A DNA stretch of 64,000 bases. It comes from JADKAV01 sp037046735. Lineage in GTDB: Bacteria > Actinomycetota > Actinomycetes > S36-B12 > UBA10799. The stretch is from contig JBAOHC010000027.1 of the NCBI GenBank assembly GCA_037046735.1, positions 62,001 through 126,000 on the forward strand, written 5' to 3'. The notes under the pieces are model-generated. The model searched no databases. It saw only the letters and a program-made list of their open reading frames with translations, and was not told where the DNA came from. Below are positions 18,215 through 26,884 of this stretch, piece after piece. How positions within the stretch are numbered: position 1 is the first letter of the stretch; each line of letters starts with the position of its first letter. The translations under genes were made by a program, and so were the position numbers.

Positions 18215-18850
18215 CTAGCCATAGAGCAGGGTCATCACGACCGGCGCATACGACGCCTGCGTATTGCCCATCACCATGAGCATCAGGACGAAGCAGGCCA
18301 AGATCCCAAAGGATGCCGCCGACAGAACCAGGCCCCTCCCCCGGACCTCCCGATGCGCCCGGTAACGCATCATTAGGCGGCGCCACAGGTACACGGTGAG
18401 GGCGGCACAGAGCAGAAGAAGGATCGTGCTGATGATGGCCTTCGGCATCTGCCAAGCCAACCGTTCCTCAACCCTCTCCTGGATGAACGCTGGTACTTCG
18501 GGACTGCCGGAGTCCAGCCACGACGCGAGGGCGCGCGGGTATGCGACGTCGCCGATCGCGCCATCCAGCCCAGCGCGCGGGTTGAGTACGTTGCTCAGAT
18601 TCGCAGCGACAACCAGTGCCAGCAGCGCACTGAGGCCGAGACTGAAGACGCCGCATAGGAGGTATGTGCGCTTCTCGAAGCCGAGGCCGCCCTGCGCGGG
18701 GCGGGGCGCCCTCCTAAATCGCACCCACGCGAAGATACCGAGCGCGGTGAGCGCAAGCGTGAAAACCCCGCCAACGACGACCAGTGCCTCGTGGAACCTC
18801 ACGTAGTCCTGGAGCAGGCTGTCATACGCGGCGTTACCTGCAGTCAGCAC
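18215..18850 (-). CDS. Four-helix membrane protein of unknown function
   Basis: This 211-residue protein has membrane segments at about 22-44, 63-85, 137-155 and 175-200. The loop between the second and third helices (~50 residues, including DVAYPRALASWLDSG) is probably extracytoplasmic. The GTG start at 18850 has a strong AGGAGG ribosome site 4-5 bases upstream. I do not recognise a family. It is convergent with the GAF-ANTAR gene (36 bp between ends), with no operon partner. Confidence 0.7.
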   Translation of the reverse strand: MLTAGNAAYDSLLQDYVRFHEALVVVGGVFTLALTALGIFAWVRFRRAPRPAQGGLGFEKRTYLLCGVFSLGLSALLALVVAANLSNVLNPRAGLDGAIGDVAYPRALASWLDSGSPEVPAFIQERVEERLAWQMPKAIISTILLLLCAALTVYLWRRLMMRYRAHREVRGRGLVLSAASFGILACFVLMLMVMGNTQASYAPVVMTLLYG

Positions 18851-19062
18851 TCTTCCTCCTACGGCCGTCGACTAGAGATTACCCCCGGCACAACGCTCGC
18901 CTTACCTGCTGGGTGCGCTGGGCCAGGACGTAATCGCGAACGGTGCCGCGGTCCTGCCAAAGCAGACGAGCGCGGCCGCCCAGCCAGACGGGCGTTGGAC
19001 AGGGATGGCCCGTTGCCGGTCTTGGCGCCGACAGGTCGCCCGAGGCGGGAACGTTGAGCGAA

Positions 19063-19115
19063 TGGGCGGTAGTTGCTGCGACACGCCGCGAAGAATCGCA
19101 CCTTGTGACTATTTG
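19063..19115 (+). repeat. Interspersed palindromic repeat, copy C
   Basis: It contains the exact 17-mer TGCTGCGACACGCCGCG (19074-19090) followed by AAGAATCGCACCTTGTGAC, in the same orientation and order as copies A and B. The outer inverted arms are more eroded here than in copy A. Confidence 0.65.
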
Positions 19116-19149
19116 GCCGCTGCGGGGTAACTCGCCCGTAGCCGCACGA

Positions 19150-19385
19150 GCAGAACCTGGTGACTCTCGAGCGACGGTGTCCTGGTCGACCCAAATGGCG
19201 GTGGTCCGGAGTACGTGCCCACAGCCACCCCGGCGGCCACCTGTAGTAGCCAGCGAAAGTCCCGCGAAAGTGCCGGGTTTGACGAAGGGCACCGCTCACA
19301 CCTTCACCGTGACCGCCCGCAAAGCCATCTGTGCTTCTGGTCCGTCGTCGCCCAGTGCTACAGAGACCGTCCACCTGCTCACCCC
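19150..19385 (+). pseudogene. Decayed fibronectin type III domain fragment
   Basis: Reading across frames gives PGDSRATVSWST, then NGGGPEYVPTATPAATCSS, then VPGLTKGTAHTFTVTARKA and SGPSSPSATETV. These are the successive strands of one FN3 domain, very like the intact FN3 in the RCC1 protein (VSVSWQQPADDGGSP, TATASPGGATCTT, GTAYTFTVVARN). At least two frameshifts separate them and no start or signal peptide is left, so this is the remnant of a second secreted FN3 protein. Confidence 0.65.
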
Positions 19386-19535
19386 GACGTGGCCAGCACC
19401 GCCCCTTTCGTCCACAATCGCCGCTCCCGAATCGGCGCACCTGAACGAAACGGGCGAACCTTCCGCAATCGCCGCTTTCGCGGCATGCCCTGCATCACCG
19501 GGCCAGCCTGCGCTGCCGTGTGCCCACAACTTGCC

Positions 19536-19571
19536 GTCCATGATTAAATCGTGCACAATCTAATCATGGAC
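19536..19571 (+). promoter_or_regulatory. 36-bp palindrome over the promoter and start codon of the peroxidase operon
   Basis: The left half GTCCATGATTAAATCGTG and right half CACAATCTAATCATGGAC are inverted repeats with only 2 mismatched pairs of 18. TTGCCG (19531-19536) and CACAAT (19554-19559), 17 bp apart, fit -35 and -10 boxes, placing transcription start near the ATG at 19566 (a leaderless mRNA). A MarR dimer bound here would cover the promoter. The regulator is probably the MarR/OhrR-like protein encoded by the second gene. Confidence 0.7.
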
Positions 19572-20057
19572 ACTATTTATGATCTCAGTCTCACCACCAA
19601 CAGCGGCCAGACCATGGACCTGGCCCAGTTCCAGGGCCAGCCGATCCTCATCGTGAACACAGCAAGCAAGTGCGGGTTTGCCCCGCAGTACGACGGCTTG
19701 CAGACGTTGCACGAGACCTACGGGCCACAGGGTCTGGTTGTACTGGGCTTCCCCTGCGGGCAGTTCGCCAACCAAGAACTGGCCGACGATGCCGCGGTGG
19801 AAGAGTACTGCCGGGTCAACCACGGGGTGACGTTCCCACTCAGCACGAGGATCGATGTCAACGGCCCCGACACCCACCCGGTCTTCGAATTCGTCAAGGA
19901 CCACTCATCCGGCCTGCTGGGTTCGCGCATCAAGTGGAACTTCACGAAGTTCCTGGTCGCCGGCGACGGGGTCAGCGTCAAGCGCTTCTCCCCCAAGACC
20001 GACCCGGCAAAGCTCAGCGGCCACATCGAGCACCTGCTGACGGCCACCCCCGCATGA
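19566..20057 (+). CDS. Glutathione peroxidase-family thiol peroxidase
   Basis: This 163-residue protein has the family marks VNTASKCGFAPQYDGLQ (peroxidatic Cys), GFPCGQFANQE (Gln of the catalytic set and the likely resolving Cys) and KWNFTKFLV (Trp and Asn). Bacterial members reduce organic hydroperoxides and H2O2, usually with thioredoxin instead of glutathione. The start at 19566 matches the family N-terminus (MDTIYDLSL) and sits inside the palindromic operator. Its stop overlaps the next gene's start by 4 bases, so the two form an operon. Confidence 0.92.
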   Translation: MDTIYDLSLTTNSGQTMDLAQFQGQPILIVNTASKCGFAPQYDGLQTLHETYGPQGLVVLGFPCGQFANQELADDAAVEEYCRVNHGVTFPLSTRIDVNGPDTHPVFEFVKDHSSGLLGSRIKWNFTKFLVAGDGVSVKRFSPKTDPAKLSGHIEHLLTATPA

Positions 20058-20491
20058 GCCAGGACCGCCCCGAGCTGCTGCTGGACAACCAGCTCTGTTT
20101 CCTGTTCCACCGGATCACCCGTGACCTGACGGCCGCCTACCGGCCCCTGCTGACCGACCTCGGACTCACGTATCCGCAGTATTTGGTGATGCTGGTGCTC
20201 TGGGAACAAGACGGTCGAACCGTGGGCGATCTCGGTCGCGATCTGTGTCTGGACTCGGGGACCCTGTCCCCCTTGATCCGCCGACTGGTCTCTGCCGGAT
20301 TGGTCGACAAGACCCGCAACCCACGGGATGAGCGGCAGGTAACCGTGCACCTGACCCCGGCCGGCCGCGAACTGCGCGAGCGGGCGCGAGCCGTCCCGGA
20401 GCAGGTCGCCGCGCGGCTCGTGGACAGTCCCGCCGAGTACTTCGCCTTGCACGACCAGCTCACCCGAATCGCCGAGCGCCTCGAAGCCTGA
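20054..20491 (+). CDS. MarR-family regulator, OhrR-like
   Basis: This 145-residue winged-helix protein includes LLLDNQLCFLFHRITRDL, where the Cys aligns with the peroxide-sensing Cys near the N-terminus of OhrR. It also has TYPQYLVMLVLWEQDGRTVG, LDSGTLSPLIRRLVSAGLVD (recognition helix) and the wing NPRDERQVTVHLT. By family, oxidation of that Cys by organic hydroperoxide releases it from DNA. Translational coupling (ATGA) to the peroxidase and the palindrome upstream suggest autoregulation of the pair. Typical OhrR targets are ohr genes; here the partner is a GPx-type peroxidase. Confidence 0.9.
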   Translation: MSQDRPELLLDNQLCFLFHRITRDLTAAYRPLLTDLGLTYPQYLVMLVLWEQDGRTVGDLGRDLCLDSGTLSPLIRRLVSAGLVDKTRNPRDERQVTVHLTPAGRELRERARAVPEQVAARLVDSPAEYFALHDQLTRIAERLEA

Positions 20492-20506
20492 TGTCAGACT
20501 GACCGC

Positions 20507-21526
20507 ATGGACATCGCGGTCTATCTGGCCTATGCCCCCTGGATTCCCCTGCCCGAGCAACTGACCCTGGGCCAGTTGGCAGACCGGCTGGGCCTGCACA
20601 GCGCCTGGGTCGCCGAGACGTGGGGCCAGGATGCCACCGCCGTCCTGGGCGGGCTGGCCACGACGACGCGACGACTGCGGCTCGGGGCGGCGATCATGCA
20701 GATTCCCGCCCGCCAGCCCACCAGCACGGCGTCCGCCATCTCGACCATTGATCAGCTCAGTGGCGGTCGGGCGATGCTCGGTCTGGGCCTTTCCGGGCCA
20801 CAGGTCTCGGAGGGGTGGTACGGCGTGCCGTTCACCTCGCCCCTGGGCCGGACCCGCGAGTACGTGGAGATCATCCGGACCGCTCTGGCCGGCGGAAAGG
20901 TCAGCTACCAGGGCAAGCACTGGCAGTTGCCGTCCACGGGCGGCACCGGCCTGGGCAAGCCGCTGCGAATGATCGGCCGGCCAGTGCAGGACGACATTCC
21001 CATCTACCTGGGTGTGATCGGCGAGAAGACCGTCCGTCAGGCCGGCATGATCGCCGACGGCTGGCTGCCCGCCTTCTACAGCCCGGAACACGCCGAGTCG
21101 CTGAATGCCCCGCTGCTGGCTGGCATTGCTGACGCCGGACGACAGCGCCAGGACGTCAGCATCGCTCCCACCGTTCCGGTCGCTCTGGGCGCTACGGAGC
21201 GGGAGGCCCGCGATCTGCTGCGTCCCATCCTGACGTTCTATTTCGGGGCGATGGGGGCGCGCGGGAAGAACTTCTACGTGGACCTGGCCACCCGCTACGG
21301 TTTCGGCGAGGTCGCCTCGGCCTGCCAGGATGCCTTCTTGGCCGGCGACCATGCCGGGGCGGCGCGCTTGCTCACCGACGATGTCATCGATCTGGCCGCG
21401 ATTGCTGCCACCGAGCAGACCCTCGAGCAGAAGGTGACGGCCTACGCGGATGCGGGTGCCGACCTGCTGCTGGCACTGCCGTTCGGAGACCGGCCCCGCC
21501 TGCTGCACGCCCTGGCAGCGCTGTAA
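20507..21526 (+). CDS. LLM-class F420-dependent oxidoreductase
   Basis: This 339-residue luciferase-like TIM barrel has landmarks ADRLGLHSAWVAETWGQDA, LRLGAAIMQIPARQPTSTA, STIDQLSGGRAMLGLGLSGP and EGWYGVPF. Members use reduced coenzyme F420 (sometimes FMN) to reduce or oxidise small molecules in the cytoplasm; the substrate cannot be read from sequence. It follows the MarR gene by 15 bp in the same direction and could be co-transcribed. Length is normal. Confidence 0.88.
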   Translation: MDIAVYLAYAPWIPLPEQLTLGQLADRLGLHSAWVAETWGQDATAVLGGLATTTRRLRLGAAIMQIPARQPTSTASAISTIDQLSGGRAMLGLGLSGPQVSEGWYGVPFTSPLGRTREYVEIIRTALAGGKVSYQGKHWQLPSTGGTGLGKPLRMIGRPVQDDIPIYLGVIGEKTVRQAGMIADGWLPAFYSPEHAESLNAPLLAGIADAGRQRQDVSIAPTVPVALGATEREARDLLRPILTFYFGAMGARGKNFYVDLATRYGFGEVASACQDAFLAGDHAGAARLLTDDVIDLAAIAATEQTLEQKVTAYADAGADLLLALPFGDRPRLLHALAAL

Positions 21527-21552
21527 CCCCGCTGGGCCATAGCCTGAACTCC

Positions 21553-22410
21553 ATGACCCTGGCTCTGCTGGCCGCGCTCGGCATCACCGTCAGTTATGGC
21601 CTGGCCACGGTTCTGCAGTCGGTCGGTGCCAAACGCACTGCTGCCGGGGACGGCCTCGACCCTGGCCTCATCGTGCGCCTGCTTGGGTCGGTGCCCTATC
21701 TGATCGGCCTGGGTCTGGATGGGCTGGGTTACGTGCTGACCGTGGTGGCACTGCAGACGCTGCCATTGTTCGTGGTGGAGGCTTTCACCGCTGGCGCCTT
21801 GGCCGTGACTGCCGTCGCCGCGGCCACCTGGTTGCGAATCCCACTGTCGCGCGGAGAATGGCTGGGCGTGGTTGCGGTCACGGTGGGCCTGCTGGCTTTG
21901 GGCCTGTCGGCCGGTCCCGACCGGGACGTGGCCCTGACACCAGCGCAGAAGTGGCTGCCTCTCGCGGCTGCAGCTGCACTGCTGGTTGCCACCTACTTCG
22001 GCGCTCGGCTCAAAGGGCGCGCGGGCGTCACCGTACTGGGCGGCCTGGCCGGTCTGGGCTTCGGCCTGGTGGGCATCGCCACTCGAACTCTCGACGAACC
22101 GCTGTCCGTGACCGGGGTCCTGACCGACCCCTCGGCCTACGGCCTGGTCGCCGCTGGTGCGGTGTCCTTGTTGGCGCTGGCTACTGCCCTGCAGCGCGGC
22201 GGGGTCACGCAGGCGACCGCCGCCATGGTGGTGGCCGAGACGGTGATCCCCTCGGCGATCGGCTTGCTGTTCCTCGGCGATCAGGTGCGGCCGGGGTTCG
22301 CGATGGTGGTGGTCGTCGGCATGCTGGTGGCCATCGGCGGCTCAGTTGCACTGGCTCGCATGGGCGAGATCCCGGAAGACACCTCGAGCCAGGATCAAAC
22401 CCCCACGTAG
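21553..22410 (+). CDS. DMT-superfamily (EamA/NIPA-like) transporter
   Basis: This 285-residue protein has about nine to ten membrane segments and an internal duplication (two four-to-five helix halves, the second from ~KWLPLAAAAALLVATYFGA). The opening ALGITVSYGLATVLQSVGAK and the late GVTQATAAMVVAETVIPSAI are typical of drug/metabolite or NIPA-type Mg2+ transporters. The substrate is unknown. It starts 26 bp after the LLM gene, and its 3' end overlaps the convergent UvrA-like gene by 16 bases. Confidence 0.82.
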   Translation: MTLALLAALGITVSYGLATVLQSVGAKRTAAGDGLDPGLIVRLLGSVPYLIGLGLDGLGYVLTVVALQTLPLFVVEAFTAGALAVTAVAAATWLRIPLSRGEWLGVVAVTVGLLALGLSAGPDRDVALTPAQKWLPLAAAAALLVATYFGARLKGRAGVTVLGGLAGLGFGLVGIATRTLDEPLSVTGVLTDPSAYGLVAAGAVSLLALATALQRGGVTQATAAMVVAETVIPSAIGLLFLGDQVRPGFAMVVVVGMLVAIGGSVALARMGEIPEDTSSQDQTPT

Positions 22411-24761
22411 TCGGCCAAGTGCTGTCCGGTCAGCCCGGCCCGGGCGGCCACCAGATCGCTCGGTGTCCCCTCGAACACGACCAGCCCACCGTCGTGACCG
22501 GCGCCCGGACCGAGATCGATGATCCAGTCCGCGTGGGCCATCACCGCTTGGTGGTGTTCGATGACGATCACGGACTTGCCGGAGTCCACCAACCGGTCGA
22601 GCAGACCAAGGAGCTGCTCGACGTCGGCGAGATGCAGGCCGACTGTTGGCTCGTCCAGCACGTAGACCCCGCCCTTTTCGCCCATATGGGTTGCGAGCTT
22701 GAGCCGTTGCCGTTCACCGCCGGACAGGGTCGTCAACGGCTGCCCCAGCGTCAGATAGCCCAACCCGACATCAGACAGCCGCTCCAAGATCCGGTGCGCC
22801 GCCGGGTTGCGGGCCTCACCCGAGCCGAAGAACTCCTCTGCCTCTGCCACTGGCAGCGCCAGCACCTGCGCGATGTTGCGACCGCCCAGCGTGTACTCCA
22901 GCACGGAGGCCTGGAACCGCTTGCCCTCGCAGTCCTCGCAGGTCGACTCCACCGTGGCCATGAGCCCGAGGTCGGTGTAGATCACACCTGCCCCGTTACA
23001 GGTCGGGCAGGCTCCCTCCGAGTTGGAACTGAACAGCGCGGACTTGACCCCATTTGCCTTCGCGAAGGCCTTGCGGATCGGATCCAGCAACCCGGTGTAC
23101 GTAGCTGGATTGCTGCGTCGGGAACCTTTGATGGCGGCCTGATCGACGACGACCACACCCTCGCCCTTGGCCAGCGAACCATGGATCAGCGAACTCTTGC
23201 CCGACCCGGCGACCCCCGTGACGACCACCAGCACCCCCAGCGGGATGTCCACATCGACATCGCGCAGATTGTTCTTGGCGGCGCCGCGAATCTCGATCGC
23301 CGATGTCGGTGTCCTGACCGCCGCCTTGAGTCGGGCTCTGTCATCGAGGTGCCGGCCAGTGATGGTGTCGCTCTTGCGCAAACCCTCGACTGTGCCCTCG
23401 AAACAGATCTCCCCGCCGCCCGATCCGGCACCGGGGCCGAGGTCGACGATGTGGTCGGCGATGCTGATTGTCTCCGGCTTGTGCTCGACGACCAGCACCG
23501 TGTTGCCCTTGTCCCGCAGACGCAGCAGCAGGTCGTTCATGCGCGCGATGTCATGTGGGTGCAGTCCGATCGAGGGCTCATCGAAGACATAGGTGATGTC
23601 CGTCAGGGATGAGCCGAGGTGGCGAATCATCTTCGTGCGCTGCGCCTCGCCCCCGGACAACGTGCCGGCCGGGCGGTCCAAGGACAGGTAACCCAGGCCG
23701 ATCTCGGCGAAGGAGTCCAGCAGGTGCCGCAGGCCCGTCAGCAGCGGTGCCACCGACGGCTCATCCAAGCCACGCACCCACCCGGCGAGGTCACTGATCT
23801 GCATCGCACACGCGTCGGCGATGCTGATGCCGTCGATCTTCGACGACCGCGCTTCCGGGCTCAGACGGGTGCCCTCACATGCGGGGCAGATGTCGAAGGT
23901 GATCGCCCGGTCGACAAACGCGCGGATGTGCGGCTGCATGGCTTCGCGGTCCTTGGCGAGCATGGATTTCTGGATCTTCGGGATGAGGCCCTCGAACGTG
24001 ACGTTGATCCCGTCCACCTTGATCCTGGTCGGCTCCTTGTACAGCAGGTCCTGCATCTGCTTCTTCGTGAAGTCCCCGATCGGCTTGTCCGGATCGAAGA
24101 AGCCGCAACCGCGGTAGATGCGCCCGTACCAGCCGTCCATGGTGTAGCCCGGGATGGTCAGCGCCCCTTCATTGAGGCTCTTGGTGTCATCGAAGAGAGC
24201 GCTGAGATCGAAGTCGCTGACCGAACCCATGCCCTCACAGCGAGGACACATCCCCCCGAGTCGGCTGAAGGTGGCCTTCTCCGTCTTGGTCTTGTTTCCC
24301 TTCTCCACCGTGATGGCACCGTGTGCGGTGACCGATGGGATGTTGAAGGAGTACGCGTTCGGCGATCCGATGTGCGGCTGGCCGAGTCGGCTGAACAGGA
24401 TGCGCAACATCGCGTTGGCATCAGTGGCCGTCCCCACGGTCGAGCGCGGATTGGACCCCATCCGCTCCTGGTCCACGATGATCGCTGTGGTCAGGCCCTC
24501 AAGCCGATCCACATCGGGCCGGGACATGCTGGGCATGAACCCCTGCACGAACGCACTGTAGGTCTCGTTGATCATCCGCTGCGACTCCGCGGCGATGGTG
24601 GCGAACACCAGTGAGCTCTTGCCGGACCCGGACACTCCTGTGAAGACGGTCAGCCGCCGCTTCGGCAGGTCCACAGTGATGTTCTTGAGATTGTTCTCCC
24701 GTGCCCCCTGCACGCGGATCACGTCGTGACTGTCGGCACGATGTGCGTGACCGGTACTCAT
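22395..24761 (-). CDS. Short UvrA-like ABC ATPase (UvrA2/DrrC type)
   Basis: This 788-residue protein has both UvrA ATPase halves: Walker A GVSGSGKSSL and GVAGSGKSSL, signatures LSGGEAQRTK and LSGGERQRLK, Walker B YVFDEPSIGLHP and YVLDEPTVGLHL. It also has zinc-finger pairs (CPRCEGMG, CPACEGT, CPTCNGAG, CEDCEG). It is ~150 residues shorter than UvrA because the UvrB-binding domain after the first Walker A is missing. Such paralogues are linked to resistance to DNA-binding drugs instead of standard nucleotide excision repair. The start at 24761 has GGAGAG upstream; the longer frame is not conserved. Confidence 0.87.
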   Translation of the reverse strand: MSTGHAHRADSHDVIRVQGARENNLKNITVDLPKRRLTVFTGVSGSGKSSLVFATIAAESQRMINETYSAFVQGFMPSMSRPDVDRLEGLTTAIIVDQERMGSNPRSTVGTATDANAMLRILFSRLGQPHIGSPNAYSFNIPSVTAHGAITVEKGNKTKTEKATFSRLGGMCPRCEGMGSVSDFDLSALFDDTKSLNEGALTIPGYTMDGWYGRIYRGCGFFDPDKPIGDFTKKQMQDLLYKEPTRIKVDGINVTFEGLIPKIQKSMLAKDREAMQPHIRAFVDRAITFDICPACEGTRLSPEARSSKIDGISIADACAMQISDLAGWVRGLDEPSVAPLLTGLRHLLDSFAEIGLGYLSLDRPAGTLSGGEAQRTKMIRHLGSSLTDITYVFDEPSIGLHPHDIARMNDLLLRLRDKGNTVLVVEHKPETISIADHIVDLGPGAGSGGGEICFEGTVEGLRKSDTITGRHLDDRARLKAAVRTPTSAIEIRGAAKNNLRDVDVDIPLGVLVVVTGVAGSGKSSLIHGSLAKGEGVVVVDQAAIKGSRRSNPATYTGLLDPIRKAFAKANGVKSALFSSNSEGACPTCNGAGVIYTDLGLMATVESTCEDCEGKRFQASVLEYTLGGRNIAQVLALPVAEAEEFFGSGEARNPAAHRILERLSDVGLGYLTLGQPLTTLSGGERQRLKLATHMGEKGGVYVLDEPTVGLHLADVEQLLGLLDRLVDSGKSVIVIEHHQAVMAHADWIIDLGPGAGHDGGLVVFEGTPSDLVAARAGLTGQHLADYVGV

Positions 24762-24880
24762 CTGCTCTCCGTTCGACCCAGGCGGTTGCCCGCCTGGCCT
24801 ATCTAAGCACTGGACCGGCGCCCGTGTAGGCGCCCGCGGCCCGGGTACGTGGCGGCAAGCCACCCCCGCGAGGAGAACCC

Positions 24881-25015
24881 ATGGACAGCCACGATCGCCC
24901 CGAGCCGGTAGCCGGCAGTCAGCAGAAGAACTCCGACGCGCAGCCGCCGGGGGACATCCAGTCCACTGACCCCAATTCCCAGATCGGCGACGGGGACGAG
25001 ATCACCTCAGGCTGA
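24881..25015 (+). CDS. Small acidic 44-residue protein
   Basis: ATG at 24881 follows CGAGGAGAACCC, a very good ribosome site, and the frame runs 44 codons (MDSHDRPEPVAGSQQKNSDA ... QIGDGDEITSG). The product is acidic, Gln/Asp/Ser-rich, without hydrophobic segments and probably disordered. It is divergent from the UvrA-like gene (~120 bp apart). I know no family; support is the ribosome site and codon use only. Confidence 0.5.
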   Translation: MDSHDRPEPVAGSQQKNSDAQPPGDIQSTDPNSQIGDGDEITSG

Positions 25016-25167
25016 TTGCACTGAGTTTAGCCTGGGCCGCCGGCACAGACGACCCCACCATCGCGGGCGGATGTGTTCGTCTCAGGGTCGATCACCGCGG
25101 GTTCTGTTATCCACAGCGGAATACCTGGGCAGAATAGTTTGTCGTAGCCCTCACGTACGGTGTGGGC

Positions 25168-26276
25168 ATGAACGAATCGGTGATCGAGGCCTGGGAGGCG
25201 ATGCGCTCCCGAGAAGATCCGCTGGAGCGGGCGAAAGCGGCTGAGGCGGTGATCGGGTACTGCCACGCCCAGCAGTTGCAGGCGTTCCATCAGGTGTCGG
25301 GAGTCCGAGTTGGGTGCCGATCCGGATGGGGTGGTGGTGGATCCGACGCCGCCGGAGGTGGCGTGTGCGATGGTCTGGTCGCCTGGTGCGGCGTCGTCGA
25401 TGGTCGATATCGCGATGGACGTGGTCGAGGATCTGCCGGTGGTGCTGACGGCGCTTGCCGAGGGCCGCATCGATCTGGGCAAGGTCCGCGAGATCACCCG
25501 CGCCACCCTCGGACTGTCCCCGGGCGACCGGCAGGCGCTGGTCGAACGGGCCATAGCCTGTCGCCAGCACCCACACCCGCGGCCAGGTACGGTCGTGGTT
25601 GACCCGGCAGGTCGACCGGATCGATGCTGACGCCGCCGAACGCAGGCGTAAGAAGGCCCGCAAGTGTCGCAAGGTCAGCCTGATCCCGGAGCCGGACGGG
25701 ATGGCGACGCTGTCGGCCTATCTGACCGCTGAGGAGGCGACGGCGTGTATGGATTCGATCCGGGTGCGGTCGAACAACATTCACGGTAACCGGGAGGCGA
25801 TCCGGGCCGACATGTTCATCGAACTGCCGACGGGGATCACCCCGGCTAACCAGGCCCCCATCGCGGTGATCATGACCGACGACGGGGTCGAGATCGAGGG
25901 GTAGGGCCGCATCGCTGATGCCCATGCGGATGATCTGCTGCGCCGCCTGGAACTGCCCTCGGCGATCATCCGGCTGACCCTGCCCCAGTTACAGGCCGGG
26001 TACCTGCCGAATCTGAAGATGCGCCGGTACGTCCGAACCCGCGACCGGCACTGCCGGTTCCCGGGCTGCATCCGGCCCGCCCGCAACTGCGATTTGGACC
26101 ACATCGTCCCCTGGCCAGCGGGCCCCACCGACGCCGACAATCTCCAGCCGCTATGCCGATACCACCACCGCATCAAAACCCACAGCGGCTGGCGGGTGGA
26201 ACGAGGACCGGACAACACCACCATCTGGATCAGCCCCCGCGGCAAGAGATACACCAGCTGCCCCGACGACCCCTGA
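25168..26276 (+). pseudogene. DUF222/HNH endonuclease gene (13E12-like), broken
   Basis: Pieces in three frames align end to end with the intact gene at 47490: MNESVIEAWEAMRSREDPLE, then SMVDIAMDVVEDLPVVLTAL, then TRQVDRIDADAAERRRKKAR, DGMATLSAYLTAEEATACMD, and the HNH end RRYVRTRDRHCRFPGC and CDLDHIVPWPAGPTDADNLQ plus LCRYHHRIKTH. There are frameshifts near 25300 and 25575 and an in-frame TAG at ~25902 (EIEG-stop-GRIADAHADD). With three lesions this is more likely a true pseudogene than error alone. Family function is unknown; the HNH motif suggests a DNA-cutting activity. Confidence 0.85.
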
Positions 26277-26315
26277 ATCCGGGCCTTCCCGCACACGCGG
26301 GCAGAACCACCCCGA

Positions 26316-26707
26316 TCAGGCGGCCGCCCTACCCGTCAGCGGCACGGACCCTCGAGGCGTGATCACATAGACCCCGATCGGTTTGACCTGTCCGGCGAAC
26401 GCCTCCCGAATGCTGCGGTGCCACGGCGCGGTCCACGACCGACGGCGTCAGGCCTGCCTTCACGCCGCGACAGCGCCACCAGCGCGGTCGCGCCGGGAAG
26501 CGTGCGCGCCACCCCCTCGGCCAGCGTCCACAGCGCTTCGGTCATGTCCGGCGGTCGGGGGATCTCGGCATTGTCGTTTTCGATGAGGATCGGCTGGATG
26601 GGCCGGAGTTGGTCGTCGCAGACCAGCACGAGCAGGGCGCCGTTGATGCGAGCCCGCGTGTTCACCAGTAGATCCAGCAGGTCGGCGGTGTGCTGGGCAC
26701 CGGTCAC
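26316..26707 (-). CDS. Conserved actinobacterial hypothetical protein, frameshifted
   Basis: The first frame (GTG at 26707) gives TADLLDLLVNTRARINGALL, VLVCDDQLRPIQPILI and DMTEALWTLAEGVARTLPGA. After about 26440 the sense continues in another frame as SWTAPWHRSIREAFAGQVKP and IGVYVITPRGSVPL. This order (a value-returning beta strand, then a helix, then a strand ending in TPRG) matches small actinobacterial proteins of unknown function. The total length is one base short of 131 codons, so one missing base explains the break. Confidence 0.45.
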
Positions 26708-26832
26708 GGGCAGATCGGGCCAATTGGGGGCACGAGGTTGTCGAAGGTCATGACCCTAGCCTTGGCGAAATCCATCACCGTTCCTACCATCGAGCCAGCA
26801 TCTGTGGACGGCGCGTTCACCCGAACGTTCTT

Positions 26833-26861
26833 TGGACGTGTCCAATTCTGGACATAGTCCA
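26833..26861 (+). promoter_or_regulatory. Paired inverted repeats upstream of furA-katG
   Basis: TGGACGTGTCCA (26833-26844) and TGGACATAGTCCA (26849-26861) are two dyads separated by ATTC. Downstream, TAAGGT (26872-26877) fits a -10 box that would put transcription start at the GTG of furA (26885), a leaderless transcript. The site is well placed as a FurA autoregulatory operator, as described for furA-katG in other actinobacteria. Confidence 0.6.
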
Positions 26862-26884
26862 CGCTTTCCGGTAAGGTCACCCGC

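Larger units (their letters stand above)
18851..19535. other. Long intergenic region with gene debris
   Basis: About 685 bp contains no intact gene that I can support. It holds interspersed repeat copy C (19063-19115), a decayed FN3 domain (about 19150-19385) and then the peroxidase operator at 19536. Continuous open frames here are low in recognisable content except for the FN3 words listed separately. Confidence 0.6.

Noticed and set aside
19718..21508. 596-codon open frame on the minus strand
   Set aside because: It is the antisense of the peroxidase, MarR and LLM genes. The translation is Gly/Gln/Arg-rich with no domain, as expected from high-GC codon bias.
21858..23612. 584-codon open frame on the plus strand across two genes
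   Set aside because: It spans the convergent ends of the DMT and UvrA-like genes, both well supported by motifs.
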